Under the pieces are notes generated by a model that had not been told where the DNA came from, did not search any database, and saw nothing but the letters and a program-made list of their open reading frames with translations. The translations under genes were made by a program, and so were the position numbers. 64,000 nucleotides of DNA from Trichinella spiralis (lineage: Eukaryota > Nematoda > Enoplea > Trichinellida > Trichinellidae): NCBI GenBank assembly GCA_000181795.3, contig CM012953.1, positions 13,388,709 to 13,452,708 of the forward strand, given 5' to 3'. The first letter of the stretch is position 1; the number at the start of each line of letters is the position of its first letter. Shown here one piece after another: positions 1 to 11,944 of this stretch.

Positions 1-600
1 GAGCCAAAATGTCCCAAATATCCACATTCTAAAACAAAAATCGTCTTCACACACCCATATATATATACGCATAATTTTCCATATAGACACATGCATATAT
101 ACAAAATAAATTATATACTAGTAATGAATAAATGAACACGAAATTAAACCTGGTACAATGCAAAAATTAACATATCATCTTTCAACTAACACATTTCAGT
201 GAAACTGGAACAGTAATCTTATTATTATTATTATTATTATTACTATTGCTATTTCCCATAATAAAATTTAAAAAATTAATACAAAAATATTAAATGCGAA
301 TACGTGAAAAATAACATTTATAAAACAATTTACACAACCTTGATTATAGAAAAACTGTAAAAAAATGTTTACATACATCACGTTTAAGAAGTTCGTTCAA
401 ATCTGTTTCTGGTGCCAAATTCGATTGCCAAAACATGCTTAAAAAGAATAAATTTTCCGAACACTAGAAACAAGTTACAGTACATTTAAACATGCCAAAA
501 GCATAAAGGTAGCATTTTATCAGATTCTATTCAAAACAAAAATAAAGCATTTCTAATATTTGTTTTATTAATTTTTTACACTGGGAGTGTCAGTGGAATG
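1..600. other. AT-rich sequence without a gene
   Basis: I see no supportable exon here. It holds an ATT-type microsatellite (about 219-244) and A/T homopolymer runs. The stretch stops being purely AT-rich near 600, where the coding-like decayed region begins. Confidence 0.6.
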
Positions 601-2600
601 CATTTTTAAATAATGTTGAATATTTTTTGATAAATCGAACCTGCGCAGCAATAATGACGTAGTAGTTTATTGTTACGATGTGGATGCGTATTTTTTCAGA
701 AGTCGACGTACAATCGAGCGTTGCTTGCTGTGACTTTTTCATGTTTGCTGTTTCAGTTTGTTGATTAGTATGTAGTGAATGAAATATTCATAGAAATACT
801 GTTTGTCACCGATTGCACAGTTGAAAAGATATAAATCATTGTTTCTGAACGCAACGATATCAAACCAGCAGTTGCTTAATGGATGGTGATTGAAAACTTG
901 AGGAAGAAATTTATTCAGTAAATTTGATACAGGACATTCGTCAGTTGTGCAATAAGTCCAATGTCATAAACGTACGAATGCTATGAAGAAATTGAAGAAA
1001 ACTTGCACTTATATTTGTGATCTTGAAGAGGAAACAGAGAGCAGTAATCGAGGCAGCTTGTGATGCGGTTAAAGCGTTTCTGGTCAGACAGAAAATATTA
1101 AACAGCTCTCGAAATTCTGTGCATTCGTTTCGGACGTCTGGATGTAAGTCAAGCCAAAATGATTTGTCGAAACTTGTCAACTCACACCGCAGTTAGTAAG
1201 GTTAACATCTGTATGCACGAAATGTTTCCAACAATTGCGATTGTCAGAGAAATTATCAAGCCAAAGTTTCCGAACAGCACTCGCAACCGATGAGAAATGA
1301 AGTTTTTAAGCTGACTCATCATTGGCACCTCGGTTGAAACCGATTTTACTCTTCTACACGATCAGGTAAGAATTGGGAAACTTTCCCGAGAATTTTCAAA
1401 TTGAGGATCTGGAAAAACAGCTAAATTATTGCACTTTAGCGTCTCGTCAGTCAGTAAACACGAAATTTCCAGTAATGCCAAATAATAAGTGTCAAGTAGA
1501 AGGCTTCACGCGCGTGTATATTTGAAAAAGTAACGTTTGAAATTATATGTTTATTCTTCGTATACTGTGGTGGTACTAAAGCATCGTGAGAAGACTGTTC
1601 GAAATTTTGTTTGAAGGTGAAGTTCAAAAACTTATGAAAGAGTTCAGAGATTAATGAAACTGGCCAATTTCATCTTAACAATAGTATCCCCGTGGAGCAA
1701 AGTTTTCTGTATAGGAAACAGTTGATTCGAATGCGTATCTGTTTTCCAGAATAGAACAAAGGAAGCAGATCAGTTGGAGCATGAAAGATGGGCTATTAAA
1801 TCGGGGGAATTATCCACAGAAGACATTTGCCAACTTCTTGAAACATTGTCGAGTGGATTGCAACGTTAATTTTGTGAATCTAAGTATAAATGGATACTTC
1901 GATACGAACATTCAAACATGGGAGACATGGTGTTGATTCAAGCAGACATGGATCCGTTGACTGGTAGGTCACCTTCTTGAATATTACAAATGAGAAGACG
2001 GAACAGTTTGATCTACTAAAAAAAGACAGCAATGAGTAATTGTACACATGACGACTATATAATTCTTTCATAAAGTCCTAACTTAGCTGTGAAAGCTGTT
2101 GATACCAATGAGGTATAATCTTGAATGGAACCGTCCGTGCAGCAAATTATGCTGGTTGCTAGCAGTCTAATGTTATCAAGCGTAGAAAACTGCAAGATGC
2201 AAATTCCTGCAGTTTGGTGGAGCAGAATGTCTATTCCGGACTTTGTTCTTTTAAACTGGTTAGGAATCTGTGAATCTTGACAGTTTTATGAAGCTTTATC
2301 TTCGATTTGTATACATTATACTTAGCTGTTTATAAATTTAAAACGCTGCAACAGGCAGTCTGTAGATCTTGGTACACTGTCGAGTCCTGTTGTTGAGCGA
2401 AGACTACACTGATTTCAAGATTTGTGTGAAAATTAAGGCCTTGGAGCCTTGTTATTCCTACATTACTTGACCATTAATAGCAGGTAATGTGCCCCATATT
2501 TTTTGCCTTACACAGATTGCTCTCAGTGCTCAGATGAAAGACTCATCACCACATTACATCTGCAAGTAATTTATGTTACTGGTGAACAAGAAGGAACAAA
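600..2600 (+). pseudogene. Possible decayed coding region (unidentified)
   Basis: Base composition rises above the flanks. Several plus-strand stretches read like protein but are interrupted by stops and frame changes. Examples are a run rich in Lys/Glu/Ala around 1,020-1,190 and one around 1,650-1,755 (containing PVEQSFLYRKQLIRM). A shifted frame follows at 1,750-1,869 (containing EADQLEHERWAIKSGELS). It continues past a stop with SKYKWILRYEHSNMGDMVLI. The apparent junction near 1,735-1,749 (gtatctgttttccag) is only 15 nt, too short for an intron, so a frameshift is the simpler reading. The GDMVLI motif faintly recalls the C-terminal integrase region of BEL/Pao retroelements, but I cannot confirm that. 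It could also be a dead host gene. Confidence 0.3.
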
Positions 2601-2620
2601 ATCCAAAATTTATCTGACAA

Positions 2621-2893
2621 ATGAATTCTAAGATTTCTTTTCTTCTCTGTTTCTATCATTTTCATATATTGATTTATCTATCAGCATCTGCTTACATATC
2701 TTCTTGGCGGATGCCATGTTTCGAATCAGCTAACGTCGCATTATCTGTTTTTCAGGCAAATTCTCAATACAGATTATTAAGATCGTTTTCTCGTTTCATG
2801 AATTCATTTTCTTTCTTTCATTTATATCAGCAAAACAGCCTACCTGTTGACAGATTTTATGAAATACTTTTTTCAGTTCAGTTTGGATCTTGA
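2621..2893 (+). CDS. Weak candidate: 90-residue protein with hydrophobic N-terminus
   Basis: This is an ATG-initiated uninterrupted frame of 90 codons, the longest in the first 4 kb. The first 25 residues (MNSKISFLLCFYHFHILIYL, then SASA) look like a signal peptide with an A-x-A-type cleavage site. The rest is Ser/Phe/Arg-rich with no domain I recognise. It directly follows the decayed coding region, so it may simply be part of that relic. I see no introns or polyA context that would decide the question. Confidence 0.2.
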   Translation: MNSKISFLLCFYHFHILIYLSASAYISSWRMPCFESANVALSVFQANSQYRLLRSFSRFMNSFSFFHLYQQNSLPVDRFYEILFSVQFGS

Positions 2894-3663
2894 AGCAATT
2901 CTTTTACAATTTACACAAAAAATATTTTTGAATTTTTTATTCAAGTAAATTTATTACTGAAGAATCTATCGCTACCAAATAAAAATAACTGCTGAAGCAA
3001 GTTCAACAAACTTGTTAAAAATATTGCAACAAAATATGAATTTTTGTGAAACTAATTTTTATCCAAGATTTTTTGTTTGTGTGTAAGTCAAAATTGTATA
3101 ATAGTTTTAATGTTTCAGATGCGTATATGTGAAAATGCAACAAAATATTACATTTCCAATAACATCCAACTCTGTGATATTGCTTATTTTGACTTGTGTA
3201 GTAAAGGATAATGATAATACCATAGCACAAATATGAATTTCATCATTTCTTACAATATATTTATTTGCATATGAATTTCAGGTATATGATATTAAACAAT
3301 TAGCAGCAACATTTTCATTTAGAAATTCATCAAATTTGTTTATGTAGAATTGAAAAATTGACGTAACTTAGTTTCGGGAAATTTTTCATTTTTTAATTGC
3401 ATGTCAATTTGCAGCAATTTACAATCATAGCCACCACTTTGCAAAATGATTCACAAACATTTTAGAAAGCATCACCCAAACATAGGTGAGCAGTTTGGCA
3501 AAATTTCAAAGTTTTCGACAGAAACCATTGTAAATCAAAGTATATGTGCGAAAATAGTTTTGACCAGGGAAGTTTCTAATGTTCCCATTTGGATGAACAT
3601 TCAAATTCCAATGCATGCAGATGAAGCGTGCTAAGAAAAAGACGAATACCAAACCAAATACAA

Positions 3664-3838
3664 TTTTGTTGGTGTTCCCTCTTTTTACCAATATCATGAT
3701 TAATGATGATGCTCTCTGCTCACTGCTTTAAGATATTGGAAATACAGTAATCTGTAGAACTCGTTAGGAGGAATACATTGATATGAATTAAGTACTACAA
3801 AAATTAATAAACAAATATATGTGTATGTGCTTAAAGTG
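3664..3838 (+). repeat. Dispersed repeat, copy A
   Basis: It matches 5129-5385 in the same orientation. Shared blocks include a 5' TTTTGTTG[GA]TGTTCC segment, TAATGATG[AG]TGCT in the middle, and a 3' end reading ACA[CT]TGATATGAATTAAG followed by AATTAATAAACA and a TATATGTG/GTGCT[TC]AAAGTG end. The copies have diverged, and copy B carries extra sequence in its middle. No terminal inverted repeat or coding capacity is visible, so the element type is unknown. Confidence 0.6.
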
Positions 3839-4200
3839 AAATGAATGAGAACATTGGACTGAAAGCAATTAATATAAAAATTGTTTTAAAATCATTTATT
3901 CATAAACATAATATAAAAATAGAAGAAAACAGTATTGAAAATCACTTTAATTTTAGGATATATTGCAATTTATTGTTCACTATCGATGATTAACATTTGG
4001 GAAAAAAACATTGCTTTTAACAATAATTTTATTTAAAAAAGTGCAACGTGCAGATGAATATGATATTTAAAAAAAGAACATTATAATTTATAATTGAAGG
4101 AATGTTTTACATATGAATGCTAAAATAGTAAAATGAAATTTGTCAACATAAGTTTCGATTACTTTTACGTAATCGAATGAGTAGTAAAAAAGGAAATGAA

Positions 4201-4811
4201 TCATTCATCTTTTATTGCGGATAATCGTACGGCATTCACTGCTCCATCTGGGGCATTCACAATTTTCTTCACTTTTGGTCGATACACAACTATTCCTCTT
4301 TCGTTGATTCGATATTTTATTACAAATGTATATTCTGCATCAAATTCTGATCTTGGTCTTTTTAATACAATGGGAATCAACAGTGCAAACCGCTTCGATC
4401 TTTGTTTTTTCTTTCCACGTCTGTCCAATTCCTCATTTAATACATTTTCACTCTGTTCGATCTGAGAATTCTCTGACACTACATCTGTCTCAGGTTCCTT
4501 CAAATCATTCTCGACATCCTTACTTCTAGTTCTAATTCTAAAATAAAGTTTTTTTCTTTACTGTTTTTACATGATGTTTGAAAAATTATGCACAATTAAT
4601 AGTAGTAGTAAGAAGCTGATACAAATTCATTTAAAAGATTATTACATAATTTATTCAAATAATAAATCATTACTTAAATAATTAACACTTCGTGATTGAA
4701 AGTATTTAATTATCAGAATGAAAAAATTCACCTGCGGAAGAGGCAGAACATGAACCAGCAGATGATTACCGCGAGACAAGTATAAATGGCACCTTCCATA
4801 GGAAAATCCAT
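4201..4811 (-). CDS. Small single-pass membrane protein, unrecognised (2 exons)
   Basis: Exons are 4811-4732 and 4537-4201, joined in phase 2 (donor CGCAG|GTGAAT, acceptor ATTTTAG|AATTAG). They give 138 residues with ATG at 4811 and TGA at 4203. Residues 8-25 (around AIYTCLAVIICWFMFCLF) form one hydrophobic membrane span preceded by a short acidic N-terminus. It is followed by R/K residues and a hydrophilic tail with a basic patch (DRRGKKKQRSKR). The C-terminus contains YTFVIKYRINERG and RPKVKKIVNAPDGAV. The positive-inside rule suggests a cytoplasmic C-terminal tail. I do not recognise the family. The two-exon closure and the sensible topology are the reasons to call it a gene. It sits between two copies of a dispersed repeat. 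Confidence 0.6.
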
Positions 4812-5128
4812 CCTTGACACTGATGTTTGCTCGAATGAAAGAGTTTATATAAGGGAAAAATTGTTTAAAGCATTTTTACTTTAAAATTTTGCTCACTATG
4901 TTTAAACAGTAGTTTTAAAGTACAGTAAGCTTATTCTTATGCGCTTCAAACTGGTGTAAAGTGTAAAAAATTATACTTACACTTGTTATGTGAAAAAATT
5001 GAAAAGAAAAGTTAATATTTGAAACATGAACAAATTCCATCTTCATGAAATTACAATTTTTATTAATGTGTTTTCTTTTGCAACTCAATTTGAATATTAC
5101 CAAAAAACAAGGTTTCAATTTTTCAAAT

Positions 5129-5385
5129 ATTTTGTTGATGTTCCTTCTATTTACTTACGATCATAATAATTAATGATGGTGCTTCTTGTTTTTTATAATC
5201 AAACAAAATGCCAGAGTAATTCAAAATGCTAAAAAACAGCAAATTTGCGGAAAGTCTCTTTGCTCATTTCTTTAAGATTTATGAATGTAAAAGCACCAAT
5301 TTAAAAAATTCGTTTAAAGGAACACATTGATATGAATTAAGCTTTACAACAATTAATAAACAGATAGATATATGTGCTCAAAGTG
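5129..5385 (+). repeat. Dispersed repeat, copy B
   Basis: Diverged direct copy of 3664-3838 (see that entry), with an insertion in its middle. The two copies flank the small membrane-protein gene at 4201-4811. Confidence 0.6.
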
Positions 5386-5902
5386 CATGCATATGCACGA
5401 TTAAATTCAGGAATAACATACAGGAAATGCATGAATTTCCTTGCTTATTACAAAGACCTACCTTTTGTGGTCAACCAGAATAAAATCTAACAGTTAACAT
5501 GAATATGCATAACTATTTACAAATTATTATGCATCATAATGGTGCAACATCTGATCAAAACTGATTATTGACATTTTAAAATACTATGTCTTCATAGCTT
5601 GGAATATATTTGTTGCTTTGAAGTTGTAAATTTAAATAATTTGGCCAACAGAAAATTAAAACTAATTATTTCGATCGATGACAAAAAACTTCATAAAATG
5701 AAATACTAGTAATTAAAAAAAAATTTTTTCAATTATTAAATAAAATGAAAGATGTTTCATTTATTTTCTTCAAAAGAGCATCTGTGTTGATTCTGCATTC
5801 AGACGTCGTGACATCACATGACATTATTATTAATAATGCTATTACTACCATAAAATTCTTTACATCTAGAATTTATTTATTGCAACTTATCAACAATAAT
5901 TA
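5386..5902. other. Intergenic, AT-rich
   Basis: Probable 3' flank of FIG4, whose stop codon is at 5903-5905 on the minus strand. I see no exon-like sequence. Confidence 0.5.
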
Positions 5903-8752
5903 TCAATAATTTCTAAATAAGTCCGCTTTCAAATATTTCACATTGTTGCCGGAATTCATCCAACTGGACGGATCGAAGACCTGTTCATAAACAGAGAGGG
6001 ATTTTTCCAACAGTACAGGCACAGTAACTTCGTAAGCTGAACCACAGTTGTCATAGTTGGCCAACGGAGTTGGGATGTAGTGGAAATTGGAGGCGGATTT
6101 TGTCAGACGAAACGGTGCGCTGAGTTTTCTCTCCGCTTCCGCCGGTTTAGTGAACAAGTATATGTCCACATATTGTTGGCACTTTGATAAATCATCCCGA
6201 CTCAACGAGTGCAATTCAAAGCCGTAACAATCGCGACAGGATGCAAGTTTGTAAGGGGAGAATTTACACTGTAATATCCCTTTGTCTAGGTTCGAATTTT
6301 CATATTTCATCATCGCATCTTTCCAATCTGCCGAATAGATAACTTCAACGTCACTTTTGGCACCTTCTTCATCGCTGCTGGATTCATCTTCACCATCTTG
6401 TTCCGTGTTTTCTTAAAATTGCATATGATGAATGGGCACAAAAATCAGAAAAAAAAACAAACAGAAAATTTACTTGAAAAATTTTCCACCCGTTCAGCCC
6501 TGCTTTTGCCGGTGCGACGATTTTTGAACCACTGAACCATCGACGCCGAAGCGATCGTATTTTCCGTCGTGTTGGCGACGGTCGAAATCCATCGACTCGG
6601 CAATGCAAGCAGTTCGCTGAAATCGGTCAACTCTTCCACTTTGTAAAAATAATCGACCACCAACCGCTGCTGCCACGGTGGCAGTTCGCCAATTGGCAAA
6701 TGACCGTATGATAAGTGATTTTCAAGATCACTGAAAAAGGAGCAATAATCCACGCAGCAGGTGAACGTCGGCTTTTCGCGAACGCAAGTGGTCAATTCTT
6801 TGGGCAAGAGCAACGTTTTCCCAGTACAAGGGACTACAACGCCCAAGAACAAATTGATCGCGTTCTGCTTGTCAAAGTCGACAAAATTATTGCTATAATA
6901 ACGGGACAGTGTTTGTATAACATCCCGACTGCGTTCTTGCAAATTTGCCGTCTTTTTGTACGTTTTGATGCTGTGAACCAACTGCGAACCGGCGTACTGC
7001 ATGGCCAACGCGTCGCCGTGTTCATCGTAAAGCGTCTCAAGCAGACGACAAAATTCATGATCCATACTCAAATACGGTTCACTGAGAATACCTTAAATTT
7101 TATTTTTTTAAACAACAACTGACAAATCAAAATATACGGATCGAAAAGCCATCTTTACCCATTGAATACAGTTGATAAGCGAAAGCGACTTTTCCAGTTA
7201 CAAATTGAGCCACGTTGGTTCTGTCCAAACAGTCGACGCAGTTTGTTCGTGGGATTCCGGACTGGAACAGAAATGTCCCATCCGAAGAGGTGTGATGCTC
7301 TTCGGGTTTGACAAAATCCGCACAACGAAGCCGACAACAGAAAGGCATGCAGAACGACTGAAACCAACCGCACAACAGCAACACCAAATAGCTGATCTCT
7401 TCCAATTTGGCCATCGAGTCGGCCACTTTGTGACATCTGGCCATGTCGAAGGTCAAATAAAGTATCGCTTTGGATGGAGTCAAAAATTGATTCAAATAAT
7501 TGATCGACGCCTGCAACTCTTCGTGCAAGATGCTCTCATGACGACGTTTTTCCCGACGTTTCACCAAATTGATCACAACAATCGGTCCACCGTATCTGGC
7601 CAACAAATTCTACACACAAAGCATAGAGATATGCAAATTATTCGGAAAATGAGAAGAAAAATCAATCCAAACACTACTGAAATTACCCTGAAATGATTGC
7701 CAGCAATACAGGCGAACGGATCAGCCAGGTCGATTTGTATGGGCGGTTTGCCGACCACTTTGGTAATATCCTGAGACCAGATCAACGGGACAGAACCTCT
7801 CAGTTGAACGAAGCTGGAAAAGCTGCCCAATTTGAAATCCATCACCGAACGGTTGTACAAAATTTGTTCGGTCTCCACTTCGTTGGCCACGTCCCCGTCG
7901 TAACTGGCCCCACGTTTGAGGAATCGGGTGCCGGCGAATTTTTTCGACCGTCTGGCAATCAACACCAACCTCAAACAACAGGACGGCAAGTTGATCGGAA
8001 AATGGCCCACGAAACCGTGCACCAGAGGCAAAAGCCATTCGGCTTTGACGCCGGCTTCGACCATCGGCTTCATCAAATAGCTGTTCCAGACGAAGCGATC
8101 GTGCCAGTGCTTGGTCGGCTCGGTCGCGTTGCTTTGCAACGTGCGACTCAAATCGTAAGTGTAGCAAAAGTAGAAGCTGGTCGACAACAGGATACTTTGG
8201 AAAATTTTACAATATTTCAATTCTTCCATTGATCTGCTGTTTTCGTCGAACAACGCCAGCATTGCAGTCTCTTCAACTTTGAATATTGTATGAAAACCAA
8301 TCTCGACCAACGGTATCGCTTTGCTCACTACCAGCATGTAGTAGCCGTTCAAAAAACGCGCGAAACCAGCAATGCCATAACAACTCAGGGTGCGATTTTC
8401 CAATGAATTTCCCTCTTCACCTGGATCGCCATTTTTTTGACAATTTCTCTTCACGGTACATTCATCCACGCAAGTCAAAATTTCATTCTTCAAAATTAAA
8501 AACAGCATTTTGTTTCAAAGAAAAAATATCATCCTTCCACAAATTGCATACAATAATAATAATAATTATTATTATTATTATTACCAATTCTTGCTGCGAA
8601 TAGGAGTGTCCATCTTCGATTAGTGTTAGCGTTTCTGCTTTTTCCACTTTCAACAGATGATACGAATCATCACCGTAATGCGCTCCAGTCAAATAGAAAC
8701 GGGAAGGAGTTTCATAGATGAGCACTTTTTGAAATGGAATCGAACAAGGCAT
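5903..8752 (-). CDS. FIG4: FIG4: SAC-domain phosphoinositide phosphatase (SAC3)
   Basis: In the known family, FIG4 removes the 5-phosphate of PI(3,5)P2 and works in a complex with PIKfyve and VAC14 on endosomes and lysosomes. Exons (minus) are 8752-8585, 8487-7687, 7609-7159, 7091-6474 and 6411-5903; the phases close and give 848 residues (human about 907). The N-terminus (FQKVLIYETPSRFYLTGAHY) matches FIG4 rather than SAC1. The SAC core has ARRSKKFAGTRFLKRGA and the GDVANEVETEQIL and LRGSVPLIWSQDI blocks. The catalytic Cx5R loop is NCVDCLDRTN, with Cys447 and Arg453 intact, followed by FVTGKVAFAYQLYSMG and DEHGDALAMQYAGSQLV. An acidic linker (EDESSSDEEGAKSD) leads to a C-terminus that differs from the vertebrate one. 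Intron 1 is filled with an AAT/ATT microsatellite. TMEM106 lies 353 bp upstream on the same strand. Confidence 0.95.
8536..8584. repeat. AAT/ATT microsatellite inside FIG4 intron 1
   Basis: Runs of AAT followed by ATT form an inverted, foldable microsatellite. It starts within a few bases of the 5' splice site (GAATTG|GTAATAATA). Length variation here would change the spacing between donor and branch point. Confidence 0.8.
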
Positions 8753-9105
8753 CTTTGCAAAAAAAATTACATTTCAATTTTGCAACTACGAACCTCATTC
8801 ACACAAGATATTGCAAATGAAGAGAAACATCACTTTTCCCAATTCATATATACATACGCTGAAAATCAAATAATCCACGAATTGAAACATTTAATAATAT
8901 TATCAATCAAATTTTCACTCGATCACAAAACCTCAATGAAACCTAACAATCACTAATCACATAACGTACAACAACAAACCGGAGATCTAAAACATCACAC
9001 CCTCTTACACACACTTACTGGTGTGTGTAGGTGAAATATTTTACGATGAACATTCTTTGAAATCAATTATTTTATAATAATTTTTAAAAAAAGCAAATAT
9101 ATTCA

Positions 9106-10823
9106 TTAACATTCGCCACGTTGGTTGCAACAAACTAGCTGAGATGTTTCCAAAGTATTCTGCTCACGATGATGAAGTAGATAAGAAAATGTTAATGTAA
9201 ACTGAAAATACAGGCGAATGTATCCATAAGAAAGTTCGCACATAGCTCTAAAAATAAATACTATAAACACACCAAAAATAAAATAAAATAAAATTAAATA
9301 AAACATACAATGCCCAATCTGATAATGTGACTGTCACGTTCAATCCGATCGGATAAAAGCTTGACAATTTCGGTACAACAACAGTCGACTTGTTAAACCC
9401 GTATCCAATAACTTCACTACGGCTTGGGAAAACCATTTTCGACACTTTACTCGATGCATTTGTCACTTCAATATCGTAAAAATTTTCATTCGACACGTTA
9501 ACAAATGTCTAAATTAAAACAACAGAAAAAAAATTTTCAAATATGATCATTTATACAAACAAATATAATACATTTTTTATACACAGATATTTATTTCTTG
9601 TTTTTCAAAATAAAAACATTATTACTGAGAAACAATTTAATAATTAATTTGTTCTTATTTGGAGCAAAATATTTTTTTTTCAAAAAAATCATTTTGCTTT
9701 GAATTTTACACGCTTGCTGCTGAAGCAATTACTAGTGAATTTTCAGTACATTTTACATTTGAATATGCAGGATAATTACAACTCAAATACAAAGTATGAA
9801 AAGTTCTAATAAACTGGTTTCATTCTGTAGAAAATGTTACAAAATAAAACTTTAACATAACAACAAAATTATAATTGGAACAAAATTGGCGTAAATTTAA
9901 TTATAATGCGTCTTTTTGAAGAGCATCAAGTAATTGTTAAGACTAGTTTGCAACAGAAATTCACGAATCAAACTTCAACATCTCCTTCTTCAATTTCAAG
10001 TTTGAAATTTGTTATACTTTTATAAGATAAAAAACTTCAGATAAGCTTCCATAATGACTGATTGTTCGCTAAATTTGTACTAAAAGAAAATGATATTCTA
10101 TTCTATTCTATTCCATCTTACCATAAAGTTCACTTTCATCGTTTTTCCAGGTTCATAGGACTGCAAAAATACTTCTGTAACTGCCAAACTATTTGAAAAT
10201 ACATTGATCGTCCTTGGAAGCAAGAAGTACAACGCCAGCCCAGAAAGTAACAAACAAATCAAAATTGAAGAAATAACCCACATCCAACTAAAATTATTAA
10301 AATTTAACGCAACAGTTGCTTTTCCTGCACTTATAATAATTAATCAACGACAATTATTTATAAAAAAAATATTCTTTATTATAAATACTGTCAATCAAAT
10401 GATATTCAAAAATCAGTAAATAAGCAAAACTCAGTTTACAGAATAATTCATATGGCTGATTTTTAAAAAAGCACAGAATATCTGTCTAAATAATAATCGA
10501 AAAGCAAGTAACAACAAAGATGAGTTAAGCAAGTCAACAGCTTTTCTCAAATAAAAACACTATAAAACGGAAATAAATACATACGTTTTCGAAGGTTTCA
10601 AACGTTTGTCACTAAATGGTATCAGAGCCACCAGTTCATCCTCTCGATCTGCAGTTCAAATTTTCATCGAAATAAAATGAAACAACCACAGAGCTTGTCA
10701 TACTCACTCACCTCTTGGAATATATCCCTTTCCTGAACACGATGCACATACTATGCAGTTCATCGATTCAGAGCCAGAAATGGCAGCTATTGGTGATTTT
10801 TGATCAACTACTATTGTTTGCAT
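9106..10823 (-). CDS. TMEM106: TMEM106-family lysosomal type II membrane protein
   Basis: Exons (minus) are 10823-10712, 10648-10585, 10287-10122, 9508-9309 and 9247-9106; phases 1, 2, 0 and 2 close to 227 residues (human TMEM106B 274). The family marker is clear. A cytoplasmic CxxC pair in the context CIVCASCSGKGYIPR (residues 23-37) matches CPTCQGTGRIPR of human TMEM106B and is followed by EDELVALIPFSDKRLKP. One membrane span follows (about 60-80, SSILICLLLSGLALYFL), then PRTINV. The lumenal part contains N-glycosylation sequons, as in the family. Human TMEM106B sits in late endosomes and lysosomes and affects their size and acidification. Which of the human A/B/C paralogues is closest cannot be decided here. 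Confidence 0.93.
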
Positions 10824-11944
10824 CTTTCAAATCACCAATCTGATTTCAGAATTTCTATATCGCACATTGCTAATTTAAAAATAAAAAAAACAGGTATGTT
10901 TTCATCCGCAATTTACAACAACAGTAAATATAACCGACATTTAATTGTATTGCTACCTTAAAACAAGTCTGCTTCAATTATGTAAGTCAGTCATCAGACA
11001 GTAGTTTATTCAATACTGAACATCAAGTATAAATTTTCAAAAAATAAAAAAAACATTTTTCCAAAAATTTAAATGTTTTCGTTTTATGGAAAAAACAAAA
11101 CAATTCAATCAGAATTAAAAATTTATTTCAAATTTCTTATTTAACGTGACAATAACAAATTGAAACGATCACCTACTTTACATTTTCATTTAACGTAAAA
11201 TACTTTGACAAACAAAATAGTTAAAAATACATACATATGTAGTCACAGTATGCTTGGTAATGAAAGTAAAAATAAAACTCAAGTAAGAAAATCTAAAACA
11301 ATAAATTTCTAAACAAATACTAAACAAACATTGCGTTAAATTTAAGTGCGGTTTTTATAGTTTATTTTTAAATTAATTACTATTATTTGAGATAACAGGA
11401 TTTCAATGTTTGCTAAAATACTGGATGGGCTTCATTCAAGTCGTGACAAACACGTCAAATTGACGACATAACAATTAAGCTTTCCTTATTTACATTGCCA
11501 GTATTTATTTATTAAAACAATAATTATAATTGCAGCTTGTTTGCAGCACAGCAGTTGAACAATTAGTTGATAAAATGTGCGAATATACTTCGCTCTACTA
11601 CGACAACAATAAACGACCTTAACCCGAAATGGTCTCGTTTATCCAAACATTACTTACAATGCAGTATGCTCATCAAAAACCATTCAACTACGCATTAAAG
11701 ATAACGTTTTTTTCCTTTATTCATTCAAAACTACGGAAGTATGAAAATAAAACTAAAAATTCTGTAGATCTCACCGGTGAAAGCACCCCATTTTGCTGCA
11801 ACAGCCTTGAAAAAACATTTGGAGAATAAATAACCTTTTATTTATAATTATTTACAATACATGCAAACAGCAGTAGTAAATGTGCAAGCTTTCAACTACC
11901 GGCATTTTAATTAACTGTTGTTCAAAATAAAAAAAGAAAGAATC
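10824..11944. other. Intergenic between TMEM106 and XBP1
   Basis: AT-rich. The XBP1 3' UTR should lie just below 11,945 and the TMEM106 promoter just above 10,823. I saw no exon-like segment. A 66-codon plus-strand frame at 11,629-11,829 has no coding character. Confidence 0.5.
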